Assembly: GCF_035998295.1 (NCBI RefSeq)
Contig: NZ_DASYHS010000157.1
Location: forward strand, 1-64,000
Source: DASYHS01 sp035998295
GTDB lineage: Bacteria; Pseudomonadota; Alphaproteobacteria; Azospirillales; Azospirillaceae
Reading direction: 5' to 3'
DNA: 64,000 nucleotides
Shown here in pieces: positions 34,390 through 44,186 of the stretch. Numbering within the stretch: the stretch's first letter is position 1; the number at the start of each line of letters is the position of its first letter. A program made the position numbers and the translations under genes. Under the pieces are notes generated by a model, which searched no databases, was not told the origin of the DNA, and was given only the letters and a program-made list of their open reading frames with translations.

Positions 34390-36249
34390 TCACCCGTTCG
34401 TGCCGGCATGCTCCCGGATCACGCCCAGGAACGCGTCGCCGTAGCGCTCCAGCTTGCGCGTGCCGACGCCCGCCAACGCCGCGAGCCGGCCTTCGTCGAG
34501 CGGCTTCTCGCGCACCATCTCCAGCAGCGTGCTGTCGTGGAAGATCACATAGGGCGGGACGCCCTGGGCGCGCGCGATCTCCAGCCGGCAGGCCTTCAGC
34601 GCGTGCCAAAGCCGATCGTCCGCGGCCGAGAGCTGGGCCGGCGCCGCCGATGCCCGGGCACCGCGCGCCTCGCGCAGGCTGCGCTTCGTGCGCTCCGCCG
34701 CCTCGCGCCTCAGCCGCACCCCCTGCTCGCCCTTGACCACGGCCGTCGCGGCCGGCGTCAGGTACAGCCCGCCGTAGTTCTCGTGGTCAACCGCGAGCAG
34801 TCCGCCAGCGATCAGCTGGCGGAACACCGACTGCCAGTCCTGCTTCGACAGGTCCGCCCCGACTCCGAAGGTGCGGATGCGATCGTGGCCGAACTTCGTC
34901 ACCTTCTCGGTCGCCGTGCCGCGCAGCACGTCGATCAGGTGGCCCGCCCCGAACCGCTGCCCCGTGCGATAGGCGGCCGACAATGCCTTCTGCGCCACCA
35001 CCGTACCATCATAGGTTTCTACCGGCTCGAAGCAGGTGTCGCAGTTGCCGCACGGCTCCGCCAGCACCTCGCCGAAATAGTTCAGCAGCACCTGGCGCCG
35101 GCACGACGCCGTCTCGCAATAGCCGACCAGCGCCTCCAGCTTCGCCCGCTCGACCCGCTTGAAGGTCTCGGCCGCGTCCGATCCCTCCAGCATCTGGCGG
35201 ATCATCACGACGTCCTGGACCCCGTAGGAGAGCCATGCCGTCGCCGGCAGCCCGTCGCGCCCCGCGCGCCCGGTCTCCTGGTAGTAGGCCTCCAGCGAGC
35301 GTGGCAGGTCGAGATGCGCGACGAAGCGGACATTGGGCTTGTCGATGCCCATGCCGAAGGCGACCGTGGCGACCACGATCACCCCCTCGCCCTTGATGAA
35401 GCGGTCCTGGTTCGCCTCGCGCCGCGCCGGGTCGAGTCCGGCATGGTAGGGGATCACCTCGCGCCCGGTGCGCTCGGCCAGCCACTCCGCCGTCTCCTCC
35501 ACCTTCGCCCGCGACAGGCAGTAGACGATGCCGGCATCCTCGGGGTGATTCGCCTGGATGAAATCCAGGAGCTGGCGCTTGGGCTCGCGCTTCTGGAGGA
35601 TGCGATAGGTGATGTTCGGCCGGTCGAAACTGGAGATGAAGACCCGCGCGTCCTGCAGGCCGAGGCGCTGCTGGATGTCCGCGCGGGTCTGCGCATCGGC
35701 CGTCGCGGTCAGGGCGATGCGCGGCACGGTCGGGAAGCGCTCGTGCAGCAGCGAGAGCTGGAGGTATTCCGGCCGGAAGTCGTGGCCCCATTGGCTGACG
35801 CAATGCGCTTCGTCGAGCGCGAACAGGCTCGGTTCCGTCTGCGACAGCAGCTCCAAGAACCGCGGCGTCACCAGCCGCTCGGGCGCGACGTAGACGAGGT
35901 CGAGGGCGCCCGCGGCGATCTGGCGCTCGACGTCGAGCGCGTCGCGCCAGTCCAGGGACGAGTTGAGATAGGCCGCCGAAACGCCCACCTGGCGCAGCGC
36001 ATCTACCTGGTCGCGCATCAGCGCGATCAACGGCGAGACCACGACCGCAAGCCCGGGGCGCACCAGCGCCGGGATCTGGAAGCACAGCGACTTGCCGCCG
36101 CCGGTCGGCATCAGCACCAGCGCGTCGCCGCCGGCGACCACGTGCTCGATGATCTCCGCCTGCGGGCCGCGGAAGCTCTCGTAGCCGAAGACGCGGCGGA
36201 GCGTCTCCAGCGCCGGGTCGCGCCCGGCGATGTTCAGCGCTTGGCTCAA
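34390..36249 (-). CDS. recQ: ATP-dependent DNA helicase RecQ
   Basis: A 619-residue 3'-5' helicase. Walker A VLMPTGGGKSLCFQ, DEAH box FALDEAHCVSQWGHDFRP, helicase C domain with GMGIDKPNVRFVAHLDLPRS and QETGRAGRDG, an RQC zinc site (CRRQVLL... CGNCDTC) and a C-terminal HRDC domain (about 530-610) are all present. The start is uncertain: no ATG fits. TTG at 36249 (family-like N-terminus), GTG at 36288 and GTG at 36348 (overlapping the glgA stop) are possible, none with a good ribosome site. It lies downstream of glgC-glgA. Confidence 0.93.
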   Translation of the reverse strand: MSQALNIAGRDPALETLRRVFGYESFRGPQAEIIEHVVAGGDALVLMPTGGGKSLCFQIPALVRPGLAVVVSPLIALMRDQVDALRQVGVSAAYLNSSLDWRDALDVERQIAAGALDLVYVAPERLVTPRFLELLSQTEPSLFALDEAHCVSQWGHDFRPEYLQLSLLHERFPTVPRIALTATADAQTRADIQQRLGLQDARVFISSFDRPNITYRILQKREPKRQLLDFIQANHPEDAGIVYCLSRAKVEETAEWLAERTGREVIPYHAGLDPARREANQDRFIKGEGVIVVATVAFGMGIDKPNVRFVAHLDLPRSLEAYYQETGRAGRDGLPATAWLSYGVQDVVMIRQMLEGSDAAETFKRVERAKLEALVGYCETASCRRQVLLNYFGEVLAEPCGNCDTCFEPVETYDGTVVAQKALSAAYRTGQRFGAGHLIDVLRGTATEKVTKFGHDRIRTFGVGADLSKQDWQSVFRQLIAGGLLAVDHENYGGLYLTPAATAVVKGEQGVRLRREAAERTKRSLREARGARASAAPAQLSAADDRLWHALKACRLEIARAQGVPPYVIFHDSTLLEMVREKPLDEGRLAALAGVGTRKLERYGDAFLGVIREHAGTNG

Positions 36250-36344
36250 TGTCTGGCGATCGGTTTGTCGAAGCCGGTCTCGGTGCACCGTATTTGCACA
36301 TCGCGAGCCGCTTATGGAAGGGCCAATCGTCAGGCGGCCGGTCC

Positions 36345-37796
36345 TCACACCTCGAGATACAGGGTCCGGTAGAGATCCAGGTAGCTCGTCGCGCTCGCGG
36401 CCCAGCTGAAGTCGCGGGACATCGCATGGCGCTGGACGGCACGCCAGTCGCCCGGACGGCGGAACAGCGCCAGCGCGCGTTCGATCGCGCGCGACAGCGC
36501 CTCGGGGGCGGCGTCATCGAACGTGAAGCCGGTCGCGCGCCCGGACCGGAGCGCCGCCTCGTCCGCGTCCACCACCGTGTCGGCGAGGCCGCCGACGCGG
36601 CGCACCAGCGGCAGGGTGCCGTACCGTAGGCCGAACATCTGGACCAAGCCGCAAGGCTCCGACCGGCTCGGCAGGACGATCAGGTCGGCCCCGCCCTGCA
36701 TCCGGTGCGACAGCGCCTCGTCGTACCCGATCACGGTCGCCGCCCGGCCGGGGAATCGCGCCGCCAGCGAGCGGAAGCCGTCCTCCAGCCAGGGCTCGCC
36801 ACTGCCGAGCACGGCGAGTTGGCCGCCGCGCCCGAGCAGCATCGGTGCCGCCTCCAGCAGCAGGTCGAAACCCTTCTGCTCCGTCAGCCTGGTCACGACC
36901 GCGAACAGTGGCGGCTCCGGCGCGACGTCGAGCCCCAGCTCCGCCTGGAGCGCCGCCTTGCACTTCGCCTTGCCGGAGAGGTCGTCGGCATCGTAGCGCG
37001 CCGGCAGCAGCGGGTCTCCCGAGGGGTCCCACACCGCGTAGTCGACCCCGTTGAGGATACCCAGCAGGTCGGAGGAACGGGCCGCGAGCAGCCCCTCCAG
37101 CCCCATGCCGCCGCCGGGCGAGCGGATTTCGGCGGCATAGCTCGGGCTCACGGTCGTGATGCGGTCGGCGTGCCACAAGCCGGATTTCAGGAAGCCGACG
37201 CCGCCGTAATACTCGACGCCGTCGATCGCGAAGGCCGCCGGCGGCAGATGCAGCTCATCGAACAGGCCGGCGGGGAAGACGCCCTGGTAGGCGATGTTGT
37301 GGATCGTCGTCACCGCCGCCGGGCGCGGCCCCCCGGCATGGGCGAGATAGGCCGGGGCCAGTCCGGCCTGCCAGTCGTGACCATGGACGATGTCGGGCCG
37401 CCAGCGCGGCCCGCCGCCCGGCCCGGCGAGCCAGGCCGCCACCCAGCCCAGCAGCGCGAAGCGCCGGTGGTTGTCCGGCCAGTCCCGGCCGAACGGGTCG
37501 ACATAGGGGTTGCCGGGCCGGCCGAACAGCTCCGGCGCCTCGACCGCGTAGCACGCGACCCCGGCCGGCGTCGTCCCGTGGACGAGCCGCGCCGTCCCTC
37601 CGGTCCAGGGATCGGGCAAATGGCGGATGCGCCGCGCGTCGGCGAGCCCGTCTAGCACGGCCGGATATCCGGGCAGCAGCAGCCGCGCGTCGGCGCCGAG
37701 CAGCGCCTGGGCCGGCGGCAGCGCCGCGACGACGTCCGCCAAGCCACCCGTTTTGATAAGCGGGTAGCACTCCGAAGCGACGTGAAGGATACGCAT
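36345..37796 (-). CDS. glgA: Glycogen synthase (ADP-glucose)
   Basis: A 483-residue GT5 glycosyltransferase elongating alpha-1,4-glucan from ADP-glucose. The N-terminal MRILHVASECYPLIKTGGLADVV has the KTGGLADV substrate motif; the C-terminal domain shows LTEQKGFDLLLEA and VLPSRSEPCGLVQMFGLRYG with the catalytic Glu region. It starts 19 bases after glgC, so the two form an operon; branching enzyme and phosphorylase are not in the window. Confidence 0.97.
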   Translation of the reverse strand: MRILHVASECYPLIKTGGLADVVAALPPAQALLGADARLLLPGYPAVLDGLADARRIRHLPDPWTGGTARLVHGTTPAGVACYAVEAPELFGRPGNPYVDPFGRDWPDNHRRFALLGWVAAWLAGPGGGPRWRPDIVHGHDWQAGLAPAYLAHAGGPRPAAVTTIHNIAYQGVFPAGLFDELHLPPAAFAIDGVEYYGGVGFLKSGLWHADRITTVSPSYAAEIRSPGGGMGLEGLLAARSSDLLGILNGVDYAVWDPSGDPLLPARYDADDLSGKAKCKAALQAELGLDVAPEPPLFAVVTRLTEQKGFDLLLEAAPMLLGRGGQLAVLGSGEPWLEDGFRSLAARFPGRAATVIGYDEALSHRMQGGADLIVLPSRSEPCGLVQMFGLRYGTLPLVRRVGGLADTVVDADEAALRSGRATGFTFDDAAPEALSRAIERALALFRRPGDWRAVQRHAMSRDFSWAASATSYLDLYRTLYLEV

Positions 37797-37815
37797 GCCC
37801 GAGGTTATACCCGCC

Positions 37816-39078
37816 TCAGCCGAGTCGGGCCAGCATCTCGCGCGTGATCAGCGTGATCCCCTGATCGGTCCTGTAGAACCGGCGGGCGTCCTCCTCCGGG
37901 TCCTCGCCGACGACGAGGTGATCGGGGATACGGCAGCCGCGGTCGACGACGGCCCGGCTCAGCCGCGCGTGGCGGCCGATCTCGACCTGGGGCAGCACCA
38001 CCGCTTCGTCGAGCCGGCAATAGCTGTTGACCCGCACCTGGCTGAACAGCAGCGAGCGCCGCACCGACGAGCCCGAGATGACGCAGCCGCCCGACACCAG
38101 GCTGTCCACCGCCATGCCGCGCCGCCGTTCGTCGTCGAACACGAACTTCGCCGGCGGCAACTGCTCCTGGTAGGTGAAGATCGGCCATTCCCGGTCGTAG
38201 AGGTTGAGCGCCGGCGTTACCGAGGTCAGGTCCAGGTTCGCTTCCCAGTAGGCATCGATCGTACCGACGTCGCGCCAGTAGGGTTCCGCCTCCTGCTCGG
38301 TCCGCACCGCCGAGTTCTCGAACCTGTGCGCCATCACCTTCGCACGCGGCACCAGGTACGGGATGATGTCCTTGCCGAAGTCGCGGCTGGACGTCGGGTC
38401 CGCCGCGTCGCGCATCAGTTGGTCATAGAGGAAACGGGCGTTGAAGACATAGATGCCCATGCTGGCGAGCGCGCGGTCGGGCTTGCCCGGAATCGCCGGC
38501 GGATCGGCCGGCTTCTCCAGGAAGCTGACGACGCGGTCGGTCTCGTCGACATGCATCACGCCGAAGCCCGTCGCCTGCAGGCGCGGGACCTCGACGCAGG
38601 GCACGGTGACGTCGGCGCCGCGCTCGACGTGCTCGGCCAGCATCGCCGCGTAGTCCATCTTGTAGATGTGATCGCCGGCCAGGATGAGCACGTAGTCGGC
38701 GCCACGGCTTCTGAGGATGTCCAGGTTCTGGTACACGGCGTCGGCCGTGCCCTGGTACCAGCTGGTCTCGTCGATGCGCTGCTGGGCCGGCAGGAAGTCG
38801 ACGTACTCGCCCATCTCGCCGCGCAACCAGTTCCAGCCGCGCTGGAGATGCACCAGCAGCGAGTGCGATTTGTACTGCGTGAGCACGCTGATCCGGCGGA
38901 AGCCGGAATTGATGCAGTTCGACAGTGCGAAGTCGATGATCCGGTACTTGCCGCCGAAATGGACCGCAGGCTTCGCGCGCCGATCCGTCAGCTGCTTCAG
39001 CCGACTGCCGCGCCCTCCCGCCAGGACGAGGGCGATGGCGCGCCGCGGCGCCAGGCGCAATTCCCGTTCGTATGCCAC
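37816..39078 (-). CDS. glgC: Glucose-1-phosphate adenylyltransferase
   Basis: A 420-residue enzyme making ADP-glucose, the committed step of glycogen synthesis. It shows LVLAGGRGSRLKQLTDRRAKPAV (nucleotide loop), KYRIIDFALSNCINSGFRRI, ILAGDHIYKMDY and the C-terminal beta-helix. The GTG at 39078 is chosen: GGGAGGA stands 5 bases upstream and the length equals family length; the open frame continues 66 codons upstream without conserved sequence. glgA follows. Confidence 0.96.
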   Translation of the reverse strand: MAYERELRLAPRRAIALVLAGGRGSRLKQLTDRRAKPAVHFGGKYRIIDFALSNCINSGFRRISVLTQYKSHSLLVHLQRGWNWLRGEMGEYVDFLPAQQRIDETSWYQGTADAVYQNLDILRSRGADYVLILAGDHIYKMDYAAMLAEHVERGADVTVPCVEVPRLQATGFGVMHVDETDRVVSFLEKPADPPAIPGKPDRALASMGIYVFNARFLYDQLMRDAADPTSSRDFGKDIIPYLVPRAKVMAHRFENSAVRTEQEAEPYWRDVGTIDAYWEANLDLTSVTPALNLYDREWPIFTYQEQLPPAKFVFDDERRRGMAVDSLVSGGCVISGSSVRRSLLFSQVRVNSYCRLDEAVVLPQVEIGRHARLSRAVVDRGCRIPDHLVVGEDPEEDARRFYRTDQGITLITREMLARLG

Positions 39079-39399
39079 GGCGTCCTCCCGATCCTCTTCC
39101 GCCCGGCGGCGGCACCCGGCCGTCCGGGCTCTCGCCAACCTGCCATGTTTCGCTGCTGCGGACCACCGCTCCGGCTCTCCGACTTCATAACGGACGATCG
39201 AAGCACTTGGCGGCAACATTCGAGCGCGACCGACCGGTGGGTCCAGGTGGATGTTGACGGAGACGGCATGAAGCACGCGCGCCGCTCAGAGGCTCGGCGA
39301 GGTGCTGGAAGTGGAGGGCGTCGCGGTGCGTGCGGGCCCGCTCACCTTCCTCGCCGTCGTCTCGGCCGTGGCGCTGGAGCGCCACCGGCAGACGCTCTA
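39079..39399. other. 321-base region upstream of glgC
   Basis: Presumably holds the glgCA promoter. I see no clear -35/-10 pair and no convincing gene; short frames on both strands look like shadows. Confidence 0.4.
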
Positions 39400-39954
39400 C
39401 TACCAGGCCCTCATCCGCACCGCCTCCGGCTCCGGGATCTCCGGCAAGGCCGGCGACACCGGCGCGGTCGCACCGTGCGGCGCACCAAATCCGGAAGGAC
39501 GCGCGCACAGAGTCTGCGCCAGCGCGGCGGTCGCCCCGCCCCAGACGAGATGGGCTGCGATCATCATCGCGTTGCGGCGCCGGGAATGGCGGGTGGCCGG
39601 CGTCAGCGTACCGGTCGCCGGGATCCAGCCCAGATAGCTGGCGGCCCAGACCGCGACCCCGTAGGCCGCGCCCGCGACTACCGGCGGGCCGCCCAGCACG
39701 CGGGCCGCGAGCGGGTATCCCGCCCCGGTAAGCGCCCCATAGGCGTAATGGGCCGCCAGCGCCGCGTCGGCCCGCCGGTCCTCCGGCACGCCGTCCAGCA
39801 GCCCCAGCGGGCCGAGGAGGCGCTCGGTCACGAGGCGGGGCGGCAGCGGGTGGCGCTCGCCGGCGGGAAGGCGGCGGAACAGCCCGGACATGACGGCCGT
39901 CATCGGGCCGGTTGCCAGGCATCCGGCGACGGCGGCCGCCAGGACCGGGTTCAC
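39400..39954 (-). CDS. Conserved membrane protein (DUF1440/DUF6789-like)
   Basis: A 184-residue protein with about four hydrophobic segments (MNPVLAAAVAGCLATGPMTA; YAYGALTGAGYPLAARVLGG; AGAAYGVAVWAASYLGWIP; AMMIAAHLVWGGATAALAQT). The Gly-rich AYGALTGAGYP and AAYGVAVW helices resemble small membrane families of unknown function. The GTG start at 39954 overlaps the preceding hydrolase stop as GTGA, so the two are cotranscribed. No function assigned. Confidence 0.7.
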   Translation of the reverse strand: MNPVLAAAVAGCLATGPMTAVMSGLFRRLPAGERHPLPPRLVTERLLGPLGLLDGVPEDRRADAALAAHYAYGALTGAGYPLAARVLGGPPVVAGAAYGVAVWAASYLGWIPATGTLTPATRHSRRRNAMMIAAHLVWGGATAALAQTLCARPSGFGAPHGATAPVSPALPEIPEPEAVRMRAW

Positions 39955-40961
39955 CGCACCGCCTCCGGTTCCGCCAGGACCGCGGGATGCGCGGCAACGG
40001 CGTCTATGGCGTCTGCGACCAGTTCGGGGACGGCATGGTGGACCATGTGCCCGGCACCGGCGATCAGCCGCAGTTCCGAGGATGCGATCTCATGGTGCAG
40101 GCGGACCGCATGCGCCTCGTGGCCGACGACGTGGTCTCCCGTGCCGGCGAAGATCGCGACCGGCATCCGCAGGTCCCCATAGCCGCGGCGCATCCCGGCC
40201 ACGGTAGGCACCATGGTGGCGCCATCCTGGGCCGTGGCGCGGATCTGCGACGGCCGGACCGCGCGCTCGACCGGCAGGGCTCCCGCATAGCCCGGAGGGA
40301 TGGGGGCCGGATCGAACACGCTGCGCAGCATCAGCGGCGTCAGCACGCGGCCGAGCAGCGGCAGCACGGTGTGGCGCAGCACGTCGCCCACCACGGGAAG
40401 GGCGGCGGGCGCCACCATCAGCGCGTCCAGCCTGGCCGTAGGAAAGTAGTAGCCGCCGGCGAGCACCAGCCCGCGCACCGAGTCCGGCCGGGCGAGGGCC
40501 ATGGCCAGGGCCACGACGCAGCCCCAGGAATGGCCGACGACGACCGGCCGCACGATCCCGAGCCGTTCGAAGGCGCGGTGGAGCAGTTCGGCCTGCTGGC
40601 GGGCCGTCCAGGCCTTTCCGCGGGGCCGGTCGCTGTGGCCGAAGCCGGGGCGGTCGAAGGCGACGACGCGGTGCCGCCCGGCCGCGAGATCCAGCACGCC
40701 GCTCAGCGCGAAGTCCCGCGCCTCGACCAGGTTGCCGTGGAGCAGAACCACCGGCGGCCCCTCTCCCTTTTCCAGATAGTGGAGCCGAACGCCGTCGACG
40801 GTGACGAACCGTCCCGTCGGCGGCATCTCCCGCTGAATGCGCCGCGCCCGGCGCGCGTTGTAGACGGCGGCCGCCGCGAGCGCTGCCGCTCCCACGGCCA
40901 GGATCGCCCCGCTCCGCACCCGTCCTCCGGCCTCGGCGTCCCGCCATCGCTGCAGCGCCAT
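39951..40961 (-). CDS. Alpha/beta-hydrolase with N-terminal membrane anchor
   Basis: A 336-residue hydrolase. A single hydrophobic segment (about residues 17-35, SGAILAVGAAALAAAAVY) anchors it. The fold shows VVLLHGNLVEARDF (oxyanion HGN), the nucleophile GHSWGC, FAGTGDHVV (Asp) and GAGHMVH (His), so the triad is complete. Substrate unknown; esterase, lipase or haloperoxidase-like activity are all possible. Confidence 0.87.
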   Translation of the reverse strand: MALQRWRDAEAGGRVRSGAILAVGAAALAAAAVYNARRARRIQREMPPTGRFVTVDGVRLHYLEKGEGPPVVLLHGNLVEARDFALSGVLDLAAGRHRVVAFDRPGFGHSDRPRGKAWTARQQAELLHRAFERLGIVRPVVVGHSWGCVVALAMALARPDSVRGLVLAGGYYFPTARLDALMVAPAALPVVGDVLRHTVLPLLGRVLTPLMLRSVFDPAPIPPGYAGALPVERAVRPSQIRATAQDGATMVPTVAGMRRGYGDLRMPVAIFAGTGDHVVGHEAHAVRLHHEIASSELRLIAGAGHMVHHAVPELVADAIDAVAAHPAVLAEPEAVR

Positions 40962-41110
40962 GCCCGATCTCCCGTTCCCGTGTTCCGGCCCCGAGAACCA
41001 CGGCCGGTCGGGATGGTTCCCGCCCCGTCGCCTGTTGACCGGTCGGGGGCGAAGAGTGTTTCACCTGCTGTCGCCCCCGTCCGCGCAGCCCCCAACCCGG
41101 TGACGGTTCC

Positions 41111-42937
41111 ATGCATGCCTTCTTCGAGCGCCTCCTGGAGCCTCTCGCTTCCCAGGACGTGGTCCAGCCGCCGGCCGGGGTCGCCGGCTTCTACGCGCAT
41201 TTCCTGAAGCCGGTGCGGGGACTGCTCGTGCTGACGCTGGTGGTGGCCGGGCTTGCCTCGGTCGCGGAGCTGGCGCAGTTCGCGTTCCTCGGCATCATAG
41301 TCGACTGGATGGGCACCACGGCGCGCGAGGACTTCCTCGACCAGCACGGCTGGACGCTCGCCGGAATGGCGGCAGTGGCGCTCGTCCTGCGCCCGATCCT
41401 GGTGCTCGCGTCGCGCGGGCTGATCACGCTGACCCTGGTGCCGGCGCTGACCAACCGCATCCGCTGGCAGAACTACCGCTGGGTCCTGCGCCAGAGCCTG
41501 TCCTTCTTCCAGAACGACTTCGCCGGCCGCATCGCGCAGAAGGTGATGCAGACCGGCCCGGCGGTGCGCGAATCGGTCGTCAACGTCATCGACGGGGTAT
41601 GGTTCCTGGTCACTTTCCTCGCCGGGACGGTGGCTCTGCTGGCGGCGCTGGACTGGCGGCTTCTGCTGCCGCTCGCGGCCTGGACGGCGGCCTACGCCAT
41701 CGTGATCGTGCGCATGGTGCCGCCGGTGCGCCACAAGTCGGCGGCGTTGTCGGAGGCGACATCGTCGCTGTCGGGGTGCGTCGTCGACAGCTACACCAAC
41801 ATCCTCTCGGTGAAGCTGTTCGCCCATGCCGAGCGCGAGGACGCCTTCGCGCGGGCCGGCCTCGTCCGCCACCTCGAGGCGTTCCGGGCGATGATGCGGG
41901 CGATCTTCGACATGACGGTGATCCTGACGGTCCTGAACGGGCTGCTGCTGACCGCGACAGTCGGGTTCGCGGTGCATCTGTGGCTGGGCGGCACCGTGAC
42001 GGCCGGCGCGACCGCGATGGCGACCGGCCTGATCATCCGCCTGACCCAGATGTCGGGCTGGATCCTGCGCACGATCACCGCGCTCTTCGAGAACGTCGGC
42101 ACCGTCCAGAACGGCATGGAGACGATCGCCCGGCCGCACGGCGTGACCGACCGCCCCGGCGCCCGCGAGCTGACCGTCGGCCGCGGAGAGATCCGCTTCG
42201 AGGATGTCCGCTTCCACTACGGCCGGGAATCCGGGGTCGTCGATGGACTGACCCTGCACGTCCGGCCGGGCGAGCGGGTCGGGCTGGTCGGCCGGTCTGG
42301 GGCGGGCAAGTCGACGCTGGTCAACCTGCTGCTGCGGTTCTACGACCTGGAGGGCGGGCGCATCCTGGTCGACGGGCAGGACATAGCCGACGTGACCCAG
42401 ACGAGCCTGCGGGCCAATATCGGCGTGGTGACCCAGGACACCGCGCTGCTGCACCGCACGATCGCCGAGAACATCCGCTACGGCCGCCCAGAGGCCACCG
42501 ACGCGGACGTCGTGCGCGCCGCGCGGCTGGCGGAGGCGGACGGCTTCATCGAAGCCCTGCGCGACCGCCAGGGGCGCACCGGCTACGACGTCCAGGTCGG
42601 CGAGCGCGGCGTCAAGCTGTCCGGCGGCCAGCGCCAGCGCATCGCGATCGCGCGCGTGATCTTGAAGGATGCGCCGATCCTGATCCTGGACGAGGCGACC
42701 TCGGCGCTGGACTCGGAGGTCGAGGCGGCCATCCAGGGCCAGCTCGCGGCCCTGATGAAGGGCAAGACGGTGATCGCGATCGCCCACCGCCTGTCGACGA
42801 TCGCCGCCCTCGACCGTCTGGTGGTGATGGACGAGGGCCGCATCGTCGAGGAGGGCACCCATCAGGAGATGATCGCCCGCGGCGGCCTCTACGCCCGCCT
42901 GTGGGAGCGTCAGTCCGGCGGGTTCCTGGCGGTGTGA
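41111..42937 (+). CDS. ABC exporter, fused membrane and ATPase domains
   Basis: A 608-residue half transporter of the MsbA/multidrug type. Six helices (about residues 35-330) precede an ATPase with Walker A GRSGAGKSTL, signature LSGGQRQRIAIARV, Walker B ILILDEATSALDSE and H-loop IAHRLST. It is divergent from the hydrolase gene and convergent with the methyltransferase gene (10 bases apart). The substrate (lipid, peptide or drug) is unknown; it differs from the Atm1-type exporter at 3170-5008 in lacking the ETVKYFGNE motif. Confidence 0.9.
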   Translation: MHAFFERLLEPLASQDVVQPPAGVAGFYAHFLKPVRGLLVLTLVVAGLASVAELAQFAFLGIIVDWMGTTAREDFLDQHGWTLAGMAAVALVLRPILVLASRGLITLTLVPALTNRIRWQNYRWVLRQSLSFFQNDFAGRIAQKVMQTGPAVRESVVNVIDGVWFLVTFLAGTVALLAALDWRLLLPLAAWTAAYAIVIVRMVPPVRHKSAALSEATSSLSGCVVDSYTNILSVKLFAHAEREDAFARAGLVRHLEAFRAMMRAIFDMTVILTVLNGLLLTATVGFAVHLWLGGTVTAGATAMATGLIIRLTQMSGWILRTITALFENVGTVQNGMETIARPHGVTDRPGARELTVGRGEIRFEDVRFHYGRESGVVDGLTLHVRPGERVGLVGRSGAGKSTLVNLLLRFYDLEGGRILVDGQDIADVTQTSLRANIGVVTQDTALLHRTIAENIRYGRPEATDADVVRAARLAEADGFIEALRDRQGRTGYDVQVGERGVKLSGGQRQRIAIARVILKDAPILILDEATSALDSEVEAAIQGQLAALMKGKTVIAIAHRLSTIAALDRLVVMDEGRIVEEGTHQEMIARGGLYARLWERQSGGFLAV

Positions 42938-42947
42938 GGGCAGCCGG

Positions 42948-44186
42948 CTACGACCGATGCGCCCGGCGCCGCAGTACCAGCTTGTTAAGCCCGTTCAGCA
43001 CCCGGTACAGCTCGTCGTACTGGGTCATGAACGCGTCCCAGCCCAGCCGGGAGTCGAGGTCTTGCAGGGCCGCGTGCACCGCCCCCAGGCTGGTGCGGCC
43101 GTCGATGCGGGCCAGTATCGGGCCCGCAAGCCGCGGCAGCGCGAAGCGCAGGGCGACGCCGCCGAGTTCGGCCTCCAGCGCCGCGCCCGGCTTCAGGCCG
43201 CGAGCCAATGCCGGCCCGTCGAGGTCGCGCAGGACCGGCACCACGTCCGGCCCGTCCGGCGCCGCGACGGCCGACGCCGCGTCCTCCGGCCGGGTCAGGT
43301 AGCAGACATGCTTCGCCGCATTGCCGGCGATCCGCTCGGCCAATGCCGCGCGGCCGATCCGATCCAGCCCTTCGGCACGCTTCAGCACGGCCGGGTCGGA
43401 GACCCAGGTCCCGGGTTCGTAGCGCGCGGGCTCGATCAGCGCAGTGATCGCGAGCCCGGCCGCATCGGCGAGGGTAAACAGCTCCGGCACCGTGTAGGAC
43501 CGGTCGCAGCCGTGCAGCAGCAGGTCGTAGAGCCCCGCGTCCGACTGCCGCCAGTCGCCGACATGGGGATTGCGGCGCAGCCAGTTCGTCGGCGGCAGCC
43601 CGGCCAGCAGCCGCTTGGCCAGCGCGATCCGGGCCGGCGGGTCGAGGCCGTCCGTGAGCGCCCGCAACGCGTCCTGGAGCGGGTAGACGCCCGTCCGGCC
43701 ATAGGTGCCATAGACCATGATGCCGATCGCCCCGCCCGGCGCCAGCGCCGAGGCGAGGGAGCGCAACCCGGCCTCGGGGTCGTCCAGATGATGCAGCACG
43801 CCGCAGCAGTCGACGTAGTCGAACGGGCCGAGGCCGGCAAGGTCGAGCAGCGAGCCGCGCAGGAACCGGATCGAGGTCAGTCCCCGCGCCTCGGCGCGCG
43901 CCCGCGCGACCGCGAGCGAGGCGTCCGAGAGGTCGAGATACGTCACCTCCATCGGCAAGCCGGCATCGCGCGCCTGCTGCGCGATCATGATCGTCGCATC
44001 GCCGGTGCCGCCGCCGGCGACCAGTACTCTGAACGGCCGTGCGGCGTCGAGGCGGCCGCCGAACCCGAAATGGATCACCTCGTCCAGGTGGCCGGGCGAT
44101 CCCGTGACCAGCCGGCGCGCCTCGTCCCGGGGGTCGCGCTCGGGATAGGGATAGGCTTCGTACTGCGCGCGAAGGTCCCCCCTCAT
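42948..44186 (-). CDS. Class I SAM-dependent methyltransferase
   Basis: A 412-residue protein. The Rossmann methyltransferase domain (about residues 45-160) shows VLVAGGGTGDATIMIAQ (motif I), EVTYLDLSDASLAVARARAE and YVDCCGVLHHLDDPEAGL. An N-terminal RAQYEAYPYPERDPRDEARR segment and a long C-terminal part (about 280-412) of unknown fold suggest a specialised substrate. The ATG at 44186 overlaps the asparaginase stop as ATGA, so the two are coupled. Confidence 0.85.
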   Translation of the reverse strand: MRGDLRAQYEAYPYPERDPRDEARRLVTGSPGHLDEVIHFGFGGRLDAARPFRVLVAGGGTGDATIMIAQQARDAGLPMEVTYLDLSDASLAVARARAEARGLTSIRFLRGSLLDLAGLGPFDYVDCCGVLHHLDDPEAGLRSLASALAPGGAIGIMVYGTYGRTGVYPLQDALRALTDGLDPPARIALAKRLLAGLPPTNWLRRNPHVGDWRQSDAGLYDLLLHGCDRSYTVPELFTLADAAGLAITALIEPARYEPGTWVSDPAVLKRAEGLDRIGRAALAERIAGNAAKHVCYLTRPEDAASAVAAPDGPDVVPVLRDLDGPALARGLKPGAALEAELGGVALRFALPRLAGPILARIDGRTSLGAVHAALQDLDSRLGWDAFMTQYDELYRVLNGLNKLVLRRRAHRS

